Source of the DNA: Trichuris trichiura
Taxonomy: Eukaryota > Nematoda > Enoplea > Trichinellida > Trichuridae
Assembly (NCBI GenBank): GCA_037903355.1
Contig: JBAJFE010000026.1
Coordinates: 6,882,001-6,946,000, forward strand
Reading direction: 5' to 3'
DNA length: 64,000 bases
Position 1 is the first letter of the stretch, and each line of letters begins with the position of its first letter. Below, piece by piece: positions 23,360 through 36,186 of this stretch. Under the pieces are notes generated by a model. The model searched no databases, was not told where the DNA came from, and saw nothing but the letters and a program-made list of their open reading frames with translations. A program made the translations under genes and the position numbers.

Positions 23360-23367
23360 TATATAAA
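23360..23367 (+). promoter_or_regulatory. TATA box of the small heat-shock gene
   Basis: TATATAAA lies 82-89 bp upstream of the ATG at 23449. This would place transcription start near 23390 and leave a leader of about 60 bases. Heat-shock genes commonly have a TATA box, which fits. Confidence 0.55.
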
Positions 23368-23448
23368 CCTTCTCGGTCTCAGACTCTTCACTAATATTTA
23401 TTACTACTATTAACGTGAGGCGTAAAGCGGAAAAGATACAGCTAAGCT

Positions 23449-23994
23449 ATGTCGCTTCTGCCGTTTGATTATGACCCGATGAGCATGTGGTACCGTATGG
23501 TTCCAAGTCGGCTTTTTGGCCAACATTTTGGAATGCCATTGGAAGACACAATGGGTCAGCTTGGTGGCATGATGATGCCAACCTCCAGAATGTGGGGTAT
23601 GGAGAGTGGTGAGCAAAATTACGCTGCAAAAGATGGATCGCAGCTTTGCTTTTAAATTCGCTTCTTTTTTAGGCCCAACGGAAGTGATCAACGAAAAAAA
23701 TCGTTTTGCGGTCAACGTGGATTGCAGTCACTTCCGACCGGAAGAAATTGAAGTAATAGTTAAGTGGCCGCGCAGATTTCCAACGTATTTTCTACGCAGG
23801 TGAAAAGGGCTAACGACCGCCTGGTCATCCATGCTAAACATAACGAACGTATGGATCCTCATGGGTACATATCTCGCGAGTTCACTCGGCAGTACATGAT
23901 TCCAAAAGATATTCAAGAAGATACGTGGAATTCTCACTTTAGCAACAATGGAATTCTGACCGTTGAGGTGGGCCCATTTCCTTACGTCGCTTAA
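23449..23994 (+). CDS. Small heat-shock protein (HSP20/alpha-crystallin family)
   Basis: This is an ATP-independent holdase chaperone. Three exons, 23449-23608, 23673-23752 and 23800-23994, join in phases 1 and 0 and give 144 residues. The introns are only 64 and 47 bp. The N-terminal arm is rich in methionine, proline and glycine (residues 1-50). The alpha-crystallin domain follows: FAVNVDCSHFRPEEIEVK (beta strands and the conserved PEE turn), RLVIHAKHNER, HGYISREFTRQYMIP, then GILTVEVGPFPYVA at the C-terminus. The tail is very short and lacks the usual I-x-I/V extension after the domain, so assembly into large oligomers may differ. The reading frame is convincing only after splicing, because each intron carries in-frame stops or shifts the frame. 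Confidence 0.92.
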
Positions 23995-25016
23995 GCCATG
24001 CTATTCCTACCCTTAGGCTAAAAAGACGTCGGCAATCTCGCAAAACGAAAGAATCATTCCGATTTCGTACGGTGGACGAAAGCCGGAAATAAAAAATGAA
24101 CAGCAGAAAAAGGAAAAGCAGTAAATGGAACGGTTTGTCGAATTCAGCGCAATAAATTCTTCAGCATATCTCTGTCCTATTGCTGCGGGCAAAACTTTTC
24201 CGCCGTACAATCATATAACGAATTGAGCGGCAACTTTTCATGCGAAATGCATCGACTTTCTTAACATGCTAACCTAGGAAGAGCGAAGGCATTCATCATC
24301 AACGTTAGGCGACTTCCAAAATTATTTGCTGCTGGCTCTTTTTCTAAGCGAGCCATGTAGTTCAATTGAACGATTGATATATAAGAAATTAAATTATTCT
24401 AACGATGATTAAAGCTAAACTCGTAAAGGGACTAAGCAAGTACTGAAATAGCAAACGGCGAAAATAACTTGCCCGAGATTTCAGCAGTTTATGGCCTCTA
24501 CAATAAAAAAAGAAATTAACTTGACAAGCAGCAAATAATTCGTTCAATTAAAAACGTTCTGATGTTGCCGAAATAGGGCCCAGAAAATGGGCTGTAGTTT
24601 AGGTGAATGCAGGTGACAGGCTGGAAAAATTTGACTTCCTGTTGCTCACTGGCACAGCATGCGCCAATTAAGCTCAAATCTTAAATGAATTACCATTTGG
24701 TTAACAGGAAACACAATAGGACTGTTTTCTACAGTCAAATAGGAGTTCTTTTTTGGTTTGAGTTTAGGTGACGTATGCTTATCGTATCACCAACAAAAGG
24801 TTAGTTGTTTTCGTCCTTCCACCTGCGTTAGTGGAAATTTTTCGATGTGGCCGAAAATTTCTCCTAATTGAGAAGTTACGTTAGTCATTTAAGAGTAGTA
24901 CCTGAAAATCACAGTAAGCTGTCATAAGTCGTACCGCCTAATGAACAACAGATTTTGTCCGTTACCTAAGACTTAGGCTTCTTTTTCTTTATTATTGTTC
25001 TAAAGCAGTTGTCAAA
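23995..25016. other. Spacer between small heat-shock and mL65 genes
   Basis: It contains the heat-shock 3' UTR and the mL65 upstream region. I see no gene or strong repeat. Confidence 0.5.
24151..24156 (+). terminator. Poly(A) signal AATAAA of the small heat-shock gene
   Basis: AATAAA lies 157 bp after the stop codon at 23994. It is a plausible cleavage signal for this gene. Confidence 0.4.
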
Positions 25017-27733
25017 ATGCGGCATCTGCTCTGGAAACAATGCCAAGTCTTTCGTAGACCATCTGAGCACTTCGGTTGTCGTTTCTTCTCTTCCTTTGAC
25101 AATGTGGTCGGCCCGCATTACTCAGAAAAGCCTATTTACCCACCTGTCAAACGTACAACACAAAAAGAAGAGGAAAGAATGGTACAACAAGCCTGTTGTA
25201 TCTTGCAATGGTTTCAATGGAGAGTTGTATATTTCAGAAATACGCAGAAATAGTCAAAGATCTTCCTACCGCTCCGGAAAAGATCCATATGGTCAGTCCA
25301 GACGAGCGTCCATGGACCTCAGCCGAGAAAAGATGGCACAGGTGAGTTTTAGGCGTTTAGTTGTCAGGGTGCACTAACCCAAAATTTTCGTGCTAAGGCC
25401 TTGGATGCTTCCACTAATAGAACCAAGAAGATCGTACAAGATCAGCTCTCCTCCGGACGCTTACAACCTATTACCTTTTTACAAATACGTAACGAATACT
25501 CACGTTATCGACGGTCTTCCTTCATTTTATGATAAGTTGGACGTTGGCGCTGAAACAGCCCAATTTAAGGTAGGACTTTGTCGGTACTATTAAGGTCAAG
25601 CGAAGGATATTATCTTCTTGTAGCCATACTTTATGGAAATGCTTTCCCAAGAACTTTCGCTTGCTGCAAGCAGTGACCGTTCTGTGAATGAGACAACATG
25701 CAATTTCTTTACTCATCTCTCTCTAGGAATTATTACCTCCTTTTTGACAACACGCAGCCATCTATCTACAGCGCAGGTATTTTTCAATTCCACGAAGCAT
25801 AATCTCTTTTTGTATAAAGTTTGAAAAAAACAGCTTATTGATTTTCATGCAAGCAATGCTCTTCCGGTCGCCTGTCTTTCGTACGAGCCTATTTTGTACG
25901 TTTGACGTTCAAAAATAGGATAATGCTTTCTCAAAATAGCAACAAGTAATAGATCAGAATGAAATCCGCTAAAAAAATGCTTAAAATAGGTTGAACGCTG
26001 TCGTTTAGGAATCTGTAATGGCCAAATCATTTTAGAATATACCAAAGTCTCAATTTCGTTACCAGCTTATAAAACGAACCTTTGTGTCGCGATCACCTTT
26101 ATTGATTTGCAGGTTCGTCTTTTATCCCATTGTGAACGATAATCAGGTAGTCGTGGCAGATATATAAATTTTATTTCCTTAGTTACGGTTTTATTGGTTG
26201 ATAATATGCACTGTTCGAAAAATTGAAAATTATTAGTGTTAAAGAGAGCCGACGTACCATCGTTTCCTTTATTGTCGCATAGTTATATTCATTACTTGCG
26301 CGCACCTGTTCGGACAAAGAAAATTTTAATCTCAGGGACCTATTGTTACACCTTTATATTGTCAGAATTTATTTTTAAATAGTAAAATAAGTTTGTATGC
26401 GGGCGAATAGCAAAAGATCATAAATTATAAATTTTTTAACTTTTTAGGTTGATCAGGATTCGCCCTGCGAAGCTTTTTGGGTAAGAGGAGGCTTTCAATC
26501 ACTCTACCCAGATGGAGAAAAGTCCCAGAATCGTATTACTGGAGACGCATACCCCGGATGGGGTGAGTTGGCATTCAGCTACAGTGAGAATGTCTGCTCG
26601 CAGGTTCGAACTGCGTTTCCACTGCGTCCGGTCAGTATCTCTTTTAATTCACTTTAAAATGTTGTCGTCCGGCTATTAGGGCTTCTATTTATCCGCAGAA
26701 CTTATTCCATAAAGACGTCAGCAAGAAGCGGCGAACGGTACTAACCATAGGTGCCCTATGCTTTTGTGGCACCTATTGCTCTTAAGACTTTGCGTTAGCC
26801 ATTCAAAGTGGGCAACATTGTTTTGATAAGAAGCGATAGGCTGTCCTAAGGTTCAAAAGAAGGAATTTCGCAGATTTATACAGTATCCAAACAAACCTAC
26901 CCGTCAATTTAAGGAAAAACTATTATGCCACGATACTTAGGTTGCTTTTTTGAAACTGAATTTTACTGCTTTATTAATTTGAAAATACATTCGACAGAAT
27001 TGAAACGATATGTTTTTAGTTCGTAACGAAGGAAGAGGCTGCCAGCAATCCGCCGGTGAGCAGTGACGTCATTTACACGCCGGAACTGATCGGTTTGAAA
27101 ATTCGAGATGGTCTGCTGCGCATGGTTCCCGGTAGGGATATCTTCATTTTTCGTTGCTTTATGCTTATTATTCAACGTTAGGATTCGAATACGGAGATCC
27201 GCAAGAATTTGGTTTGGTTACAACTCGTTCATTTGGCGATTTGTACGCCAACTTGAGTCGATGGGAAGCGGAACCGGACGAAGAACACGAATGCATACTT
27301 TCCGCGGGCATAGCAACTTGTTTTGCCTGGTTGATTGGACAGGCACATTTTTTAGGTATGCGTAATAATTTTCATGCCCGCTTTATCGGCATACCAATTT
27401 AAAGGCTTTACTCAATACAATGACATAACATATCCGCTTTGCGGCCAAGCAATCCTGTCCGATTTGAGAAAATGGTACTTTTTCGCCTATCAGTTGAACA
27501 CTATAAGCCTCATCGACTCGGCCCAACCAGTTGCACCAAACATTTGTTGGTTCAAAGGACCTGTAAAGCTGTTTGACGTGTTTAGCTCGGAGGGAGAATT
27601 TGAGAATTTTAACGACGAAGTTATCAAGCATTGTTTACGCTTCTTTTTCGCCGACCTTGAAGAGAAGCCGAACTTTGAACTTCGACCTTACTTGAAGGAA
27701 AAAGCTTATCCGCTATTCCGCGAATGGTGTTAG
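25017..27733 (+). CDS. mrps-30: Mitochondrial ribosomal protein mL65 (MRPS30/PDCD9)
   Basis: This is a metazoan-specific structural protein of the mitochondrial large ribosomal subunit. Eight exons: 25017-25181, 25238-25341, 25398-25569, 25624-25776, 26448-26630, 27020-27131, 27182-27355 and 27405-27733. All phases match and give 463 residues, close to the usual size of about 440. The N-terminus (MRHLLWKQCQVFRRPSEHF) is basic and amphipathic, as expected of a mitochondrial targeting peptide. The C-terminal half carries the family signature: CFAWLIGQAHFLGF, RPF-like YPLCGQAIL, WYFFAYQLNTISL, and NICWFKGPVKLFD, then a FNDEV segment. Introns 4 and 5 are long (671 and 389 bp), the others 49-56 bp. 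The gene probably has its own promoter, as the nearest plus-strand neighbour ends 1 kb upstream. Confidence 0.92.
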
Positions 27734-28054
27734 CGGAGAAGCATTAAATCGATCCGGTTTGATGTTATACTTTGGATTTATTCGACAAAACATGCAGTGC
27801 AAACTTGGGATCATTTCACTTGGAGGGACGCAAGTGCTGCTACTGTTACGTTGTTCGACGAAGCGGAATGCGACTCGTAAAACACCGTTATAAGGACAAA
27901 GGAACAAAAAAATGGATGACTATCCCAGTGATTCGATAAAGAAGCAAGTAAAAACGGCAAGCATGGCTGATGCTACAACTGACTTCTCCTTACGTTAAGG
28001 AGCGAACGCGGCTCGACAAAATTGCTTACGCCTACGCGCATTGTCACCTGAGCA
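27734..28054. other. Short convergent spacer
   Basis: This 320-bp stretch separates the mL65 stop from the MEK stop on the opposite strand. It should contain both 3' ends. No clear AATAAA was seen. Confidence 0.5.
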
Positions 28055-29921
<1,867 letters not shown>

Positions 29922-30717
29922 TGGAAATGGGAAAGCTCTTCGGTGCGTCAATTGATGTTCACGCGACTGCAAACCAAAGTAGCTCAACTGCGAAGCGGAA
30001 AAACGAATAAAGACTATCTACATGAAACAAAAGCAAAACAAAAACCTACATAGGTTTTAGTAAGCATATATGTCGCATAAGGTTAACCGATTAGAGAAAA
30101 AAAGGGTTTGAAGCACTTGCGAACATTTACAGAAAAAATCTCTTATGCAACGATAAACAACCATACTTACTGCAATGAAAAACGGCAAAAAGCATTACAA
30201 TATAAATAACTGGACGAACAAAGCTGCTTGCATCGCGTGATAATCGCTTTGCTTCGAGCCAACGTCAGCAAAACGAGCAAGCAATAAGGAAAGCGGTAGT
30301 ATAGATAGAACTTGAGCATCGTTAATTGCAAAGCTTAGTTATCAAACTCGACTTTTCTCTTTTCCTGAATGTAAACGTATTCCTCAACATGATGTAATCT
30401 TCAAAACTGCTTGGCATTCTAAATCAGCTTAAACGTTGGGCGAGGCGTTCGCTTTTCGATTCACAAATCAACAACGACCAATCCGGCTTAAAAAATTTAT
30501 AGAAAAAGTTTCCGCTACAGCGTACAAACTGCAACCGCAAAATCTTTTTGCCGACGCAGCGGTTCAACCTTAGCTAGGCCGAGGAGCAAATACGGTCGGC
30601 ATAAACTGGTTTTGCTTTCCGCGTTTTGAAATTAGCCGATCAGTGCTGTTTAAGGCAGAAAGTTTAACTTTGACAAATCAATTTAAAAAAATTTTTGATT
30701 TTCTTGAATTGGTTCCA

Positions 30718-31020
30718 GTCGCTTGGCCGCCCACCGTCGTACTGTAAGCTTGACAGTCATATTGATTTGTCCTCACCTAAGCCTAAGCCTAAGCCTAAGT
30801 GTAAAGTTTACATTTTTGATTAGGTTTAAGTAATGGCAAAACAAGTGGTCCACATGCACTACAGTAAGCGTAGAAAAGGATAACCGCATTCCCGCTGGAA
30901 AGGAACCTGCATTTTTCATACGGTAGGGCAACTGAGAGAGAAGACCAGCTTTACTTGGCTTCGCATTGTTGCTTCGTTGGTCATCCGTATTGTAGCACGT
31001 TTTTAACGTTAGTTGTTCAC
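30718..31020. repeat. Dispersed repeat, copy A (contains the TTAGGC array)
   Basis: Blocks near 30732 (CCACCGTCGTACTGTAAGCT) and 30877 (AAGGATAACCGCATTCCCGC), followed by a CTGCATTTTTCAT block, recur in the same order in copy B at 32737-32960. The separation of the blocks differs by about 50 bp, partly because of the telomere-like array here. No coding capacity is evident. Confidence 0.5.
30776..30799 (-). repeat. Interstitial telomere-like array, (TTAGGC)n on the minus strand
   Basis: Four tandem CCTAAG units (24 bp) are present, equivalent to the nematode telomere unit TTAGGC read from the other strand. They are followed about 25 bp later by a degenerate TTAGGTTTAAG in opposite orientation. 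Confidence 0.8.
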
Positions 31021-32736
31021 TCCAAAGGCAGTTAAAACCTTTAAAGTCAAAACTCATTCCACTTGTTTTCGTTCTATTTACCCAAACACTATTGCGTTCG
31101 TTCCAACAGATTTAGATGCTAATAAACACTTCAGCGAAATAGGCGCATCTGTTTAATTTTCGTTGATCCCAAACTATTCACTCAGTTTACGGATATTTTT
31201 CTGGCCCAGCGGGAGTCTACAGTAACCTTTTCTGAAAAGTAAGATCAATAATCCAACGTCTCAGTTCAACTTTTTATCACGTCACCGTATAATCTACTTT
31301 TGGCTTAAGTCCAGTAGATCTCTCTCAAAAATGTATTACCATGTGCTCTTAAACTGCATTGCTTAACCGTCAATTCAAAACGCTGAGAATGATTCCGCTA
31401 AGAGACGGCGTACGCTGTTCCGCGTTCTGCAAGATTTGCCTTACGTCAGTTAGTTAGCATTTATCATTTATTCAGCCGCTCATATCAGAAGAAGCAACGA
31501 AAATTTAAATAGTGTTATAACAGCGAGAAAACGAATGCAGAAGCCTGAGGCGATCAACTTCTTTATCAACCAATGCACAGCTCAGAAGATAGCTTGAGTT
31601 CATTCGGCGATATGGCACTGTTGTGCTTTAATATTAATGATTCTTGGTAAAGAGAAAGGAGAAAGCAAAATTCACATGGACAAGCAAGAAGCAAAATTAT
31701 TAACTATACGCGACAAGTCTTCCAGGCAGGCAGTAAGTACTAAGCTTTTATATCTTAGCCAGTATACTTACGTCGTGGAGAGGTGATTCTTAGATGTACG
31801 CTCGCTCACGAAATGCAAATGGGGAATAATTTAGTTTACTGTACACAACTGCCTCCAGCGTTTGTTGCTTTGTTATATAATGCATTAACGCTTCGAAGGA
31901 AGCCCTTTCGTTGGAAAACGCTTCCTCTTCCGCTAAAACGTTTGCGTAGGGTTAATTGGCTTCATCGCAGTTTTCCGGAAAGCTGAAAGCCTCTCGAAAA
32001 GCCATTACGGAAATCTCTTTGGTTTATGCTGTAACAAGAGTTTACGTCATCAACTAAGTGCACCGGTTTTAAAACTTCGATTAGTTCTTCCGTTGGTAGT
32101 ATAATTAAACGACAAGCGAACTCAGCCCAAGTGACTTTTGGGTTGTAAGCACGTCAGCTTCAATTAACGCTATTTTAGCACGTTTAAAACACCCTGTTTC
32201 GATTGTACGGCTCAGTTTTCTTCTTTATAGCCAATAAGGAGATGTTGAAATCCACTTCACAAGGATATCTTTTAAATTATGAGCCGACGTGACCAACGAT
32301 TAAGCTTCTTCTTTATTTGCCTTTATGTAATGCATTTAATCGACAAGAGTCTAACAACCTGCCTTTTGAGCTTATGTGGTTGCTTAGCTTATCTTTGCTT
32401 ATTTAGTAATCCGTTATCGCGATATTCTATGAATTCCAGCAGCGCTGACTGTTTCGCTCTATTTCAAACATGAGTAAGCGCTTTCCGGCTGGCCATTTAG
32501 CGCGTGAAATCGGTAGGCTAAAAAGCAAAATGCGTTTGAACAAGCAAAAAGTTAAAGACAACAATTTAAAATTCAGTTGTACCGCCTATTGATACTTCGA
32601 AATGCTGTATTTGCGATTTTGAGACCTAATTAAACTCACATTTTATTTTGCAATGGACGGCAATTCATTTTTGGATGTGCGAATAGGATTTAAAAGAGTC
32701 TAGGCTTAACATTTCGCCCCAACGGGCAATTTATTT

Positions 32737-32960
32737 GGGTCTTGACGGTTATGCGTCCCATCGTCATACTGTAAGTTTGGCGACCATCCTACTCAGCTTT
32801 TGCCAAAGCGTAATCCTGAACAAAAGGCTTATATTTTAACCCAGGCTTAACTAAGAGCAAATAAGGATAACCAGCATGCCCGCCGGTAAGGTTAGAGCAG
32901 GATGGAGACGTGTTTGCCAACAAAAAACTTGCATTCCTCAAGCGGTGCGACCAATAACCG
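32737..32960. repeat. Dispersed repeat, copy B
   Basis: A diverged copy of the repeat at 30718-31020 in the same orientation. CCCATCGTCATACTGTAAG near 32757 matches copy A at about 17-20 of 23 positions, and AAGGATAACCAGCATGCCCG near 32863 matches the second block. It lacks the TTAGGC array. Confidence 0.45.
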
Positions 32961-34043
32961 ATGAGACACGTTGTGCGAGGAGACTTAGCGGTTTGATGAA
33001 GTTTGTGTTTTTTTTTCATTGTTGGCACATGCTGTGCTAGGCAAAATTTGTAAGCCTAAGTTTTAGATCAAGACTATTACCAGTAGCAGAGATTTAGTCT
33101 GTTGCGTCAAAACGTGTCCGTGTCAAACTATGTACGTCAAAATGCACATAGTTTTTCTTTATGTTTTAGCATAAGGGCGTTAGTGTTACGGTTCACCCAA
33201 GATAAAAACCGTTTTATTTTGTTACTTGCGTCGATTGAGTTAGTTACCAGTTAGGATTGGCGAAATGCTGCATTCGATTGCCATTTCACTCTAATAAAAA
33301 ACGCGAATAACTTGTTTGGATAGTAATTGTCAATAGACAGCCCGAATAACACTGGCTTTACATTGCTCAAGAAGATAACTATCCCGCGCAATTCGCAAAT
33401 TCAGCTTTAACATGCAAATGTGAGCAATTGGACTACGAACTGCTCCGCGCAATCTGCAAGTAAGGAAGGCTTTTCGAGTAAGTTTGAAAACTGGGCAAAG
33501 TAAGATATAAATGCAACGGCTTTATTGATATTTTCGAGAAACACAACAGGTACGGATGATAGCAAGAAAGCTGTAACGGTGATTAAAAACGCATAGAGTA
33601 GACTAGTAGGCTCATTCAACCTCTGTGAAATTGATTCCCAAGCCTTGGTTGCAAATAAAGTGTCATCAGGTGTGCTGGCATACGCAGACTACGATCAATG
33701 ACCAAAAAGTCATCGTCCAATTCTATGCCATGAACTGATATTGCCTAATTAATAATGGATGGTCGGTTAGAACTTGCACTAGAGCTTAGGGCGCGCAGCG
33801 AGCATTCCTAGCTTTCTGGTACACGCAATCGTTCGATTTATTCCTTCTAATATTGAGCAATCAATCGAATACAAATGCGGCAAGATTTGATCAACGAAAT
33901 AACCAAAACCAATACTAAAAGCTAAGCAAACGAAAATCATACGCCAAAGTCAAACTGAGCATCAAGGTTGTTCGATCGTGTTTCTTATTTTGGCAACGAT
34001 TACTCCCTGAGCTGCCGCAGCGTGCTGGATGGCACACAACGGG

Positions 34044-36186
34044 CTAACCAGCATTCGATTGCTGCAACGTCAAAGAGGAATAAAAAAAAATACTTATGTC
34101 GAAGAATGCAGCGATGGAGCATACCAGAAAGCTAGCAGTCGCTGCTTACGGTATGAACATAACTGGATTACTTACCACCCAACTAACCGGAGCATACTCG
34201 GTTGCGCTGCCGAGAGCGTCCAGAAAACGACGACGACAAAATTCAATCTTTTCGCCCGCCTCGTTGATCAATTCATCTTTTACCTCGCCTGTGCTTTTAG
34301 CCTGAAATTGAAAGTTCACTGCCAACATTAACAAACCTAAAAAAGGACAACTACCTGAGCAACCGTTTTGCATAGATCGTCAACGTACGTCATCGCCGAA
34401 TGTGCGGCACTGCTGGCATTTTGAGGCAAAAAATGTACGCATCGACCCAACAACAGATCGCACATCATTTTCGTATTCAATGCCAACATGTGCACTATCC
34501 ATAATGTAGTCTGGTCAACCTTGAAAAGTTTCGCAGCGTCGAATTGAGATACTTGAAAATAGCAAAAGCTCACCGCCGTAGTTACGTGCTTATAGTTCGT
34601 GCGCAGGGAGCCAATGGCTTTGTGCGTCTGCTCTCGAGCAATCGACATGGAAGCAGAAGATTTTTCGTTAATATACGCCTGTACCATTCTCAGCGTGTCC
34701 ATCTGTTCACACGAAATGTTAGGAAGACTGAATCCCGAAAGAAGCAAAACTTTGCGCATACCACCCTGAGGGACGCGTCCCACTGTTGGAATGTCATAAG
34801 TGTACCATTTTTTGTCGAGTTGTAACTGTCTATTGCCTGCTTATTGACGCCGGATACGAACTTGGACGAAAGACAACGAAGCCGCTGGACGTAACCTTTC
34901 GCTAAGCGAACGTACAAGAGTTAGAGTTTTCCAAGAGAAGCCTGACAGCGGCTACCTTCTTCCTTTTTAACTTTAAACTGCTCAACGTCCTCAGGAGGAA
35001 TGTACTTGTCGACCAGAGAGTCGGTATATTCAATAGCGGAGTCGATCACTTTTTGACTAAGGCGCATAAGGCCTTCGACGTCTGCCTTTTGGCCACTTTC
35101 GATGGTCAACGACGTCATTATGTTCCAACACATCTGTCTCGTTCCATTTATCTGTTCAAATTCAACCGCGTAATTATAATACAAAACTGAAACTCAAAAT
35201 GACTGGCACGTTAAGAAAACAACTAAGTCGCCCGTGAAAAATGCTAACCGTTCAAGCACGTGGGCTTTGCCTTGAAAAGGTTAAACCAAAAAACGAAACC
35301 TGAAACCGTCCGTCTTAACGAAAATAGGAAAATGCCTAACTTTTGGCTCTAAATTGACCATTCGTCTTAAGGGTATTTCTCACCTTGTCAACGCTAAATT
35401 CCTTTGCCGAATAAATCGTATCAACGCCTTTTTTCAAGTAACTTTGATCGTAACGTCGTCTGCCATAGTCTCTTACCTGAAAATCATAAAAAAATTAATA
35501 CATCAAAACGGAAAGGTGGTAGAGTATACCTCTTCAGGGTGAGTCTTAATGCTTGGAAATGTGTGTTCGATCTTTTCTAGTTGGGAGCAGGCGAACTTGT
35601 CAACGAACAAAACTGGAAAAAGAAAGGTGTACTGTCCGTAATGGTTTATACTGTCTTTTAGGGAAGTGTGATTCATCGACCGCTGCTCGGAGATGTAGTG
35701 AACCTGCTAAACCAGACTGCGTGACCTTTTGCATGTTCTGCGGCAGTGTGGTTAAGCGTTCAGCTGCACTACGCAAAATAAATGAGAGAACCAGAGCAAA
35801 CAATCGATTTTGAAACAGTGAGGAGGCTACGATGGTGCTGTATCACTAGCAGCCGCCCGGTACCCCCCAAAGGAAACGTAAACATGAAAACCGTTGACTG
35901 GCAAATCCACAGGAAGACAATACTTACGCTGAGGGGTGAAATAGTGAACCAATGGTTGCGTTCGGTCGGCAACGCTTTTCAGAGCGTTTTCGGTTGTTGT
36001 CAACGTGGAGTTAAATAGCCAGTTGGACTTCTTCGTATGATCGTAAAGGGAGATAACCTGCTCCGCTATATAATGAACAATGGGCAGAGCATCAAGGCGA
36101 GATGTTAGTTCGAAGTTCTCCCGATGAGGTGTACCCATTCTCCTTGCTTGACTGCTCCAGTTAGAAGCCTCTCTGCGCTTACCCAT
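34044..36186 (-). CDS. plin-1: Perilipin-like lipid-droplet protein
   Basis: It probably coats lipid droplets and controls access of lipases. The start ATG is at 36184-36186, and exon 1 (to 35928) gives the PAT-like segment RLDALPIVHYIAEQVISLYD with the family's R-x-x-x-L-P-I/L-V pattern. Exons 35763-35704, 35612-35530 and 35476-35359 join in frame: PERLTTLPQNMQ, DKFACSQLEKIE, THPEEVRDYG, then KKGVDTIYSAKEFSVDKV. The exon from 35186 carries SQKVIDSAIEYTDSLVDKYI, typical of the perilipin 11-mer/four-helix-bundle junction, with PPEDVEQ after it. Later exons (34899-34850, 34722-34595, 34531-34354 and 34304-34165) continue as amphipathic helices, and a tiny last exon encodes QSNAG before the TAG at 34044-34046. 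The total is near 400 residues, normal for the family. Sequence identity is low in perilipins, so the call rests on pattern rather than strict motifs. Confidence 0.72.

Larger units (their letters stand above)
16933..23448. other. Long spacer upstream of Frizzled and the small heat-shock gene
   Basis: This 6.5 kb stretch holds divergent upstream regions and no confidently supported gene. From 16933 to about 18600 it is GC-richer, with an (AG)8 run at 17334-17349, a GAC/GAA-type repeat near 17717, and one long open frame (17660-18406). After 18600 it is AT-rich and contains two strong hairpins (19594-19663 and 20223-20254) and a weaker one near 20903-20930. The end holds the heat-shock promoter. 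Confidence 0.5.
29922..34043. other. Gene-free spacer with decayed dispersed repeats
   Basis: No supported gene lies between MEK and perilipin. The spacer holds the TTAGGC array at 30776-30799 and two diverged copies of one repeat (30718-31020 and 32737-32960). The short motif GCGTCAAAACG at 33104 is shared with 10536. The open frames are short and not protein-like. Confidence 0.5.

Noticed and set aside
29922..29987. Upstream extension of MEK beginning with S-Y-F-G-L-Q-S
   Set aside because: The codon at 29985-29987 is TTG, not ATG, and is preceded by an acceptor-like CTTCGCAG. The internal ATG at 29921 fits the worm MEK-2 N-terminus. An upstream exon remains possible.
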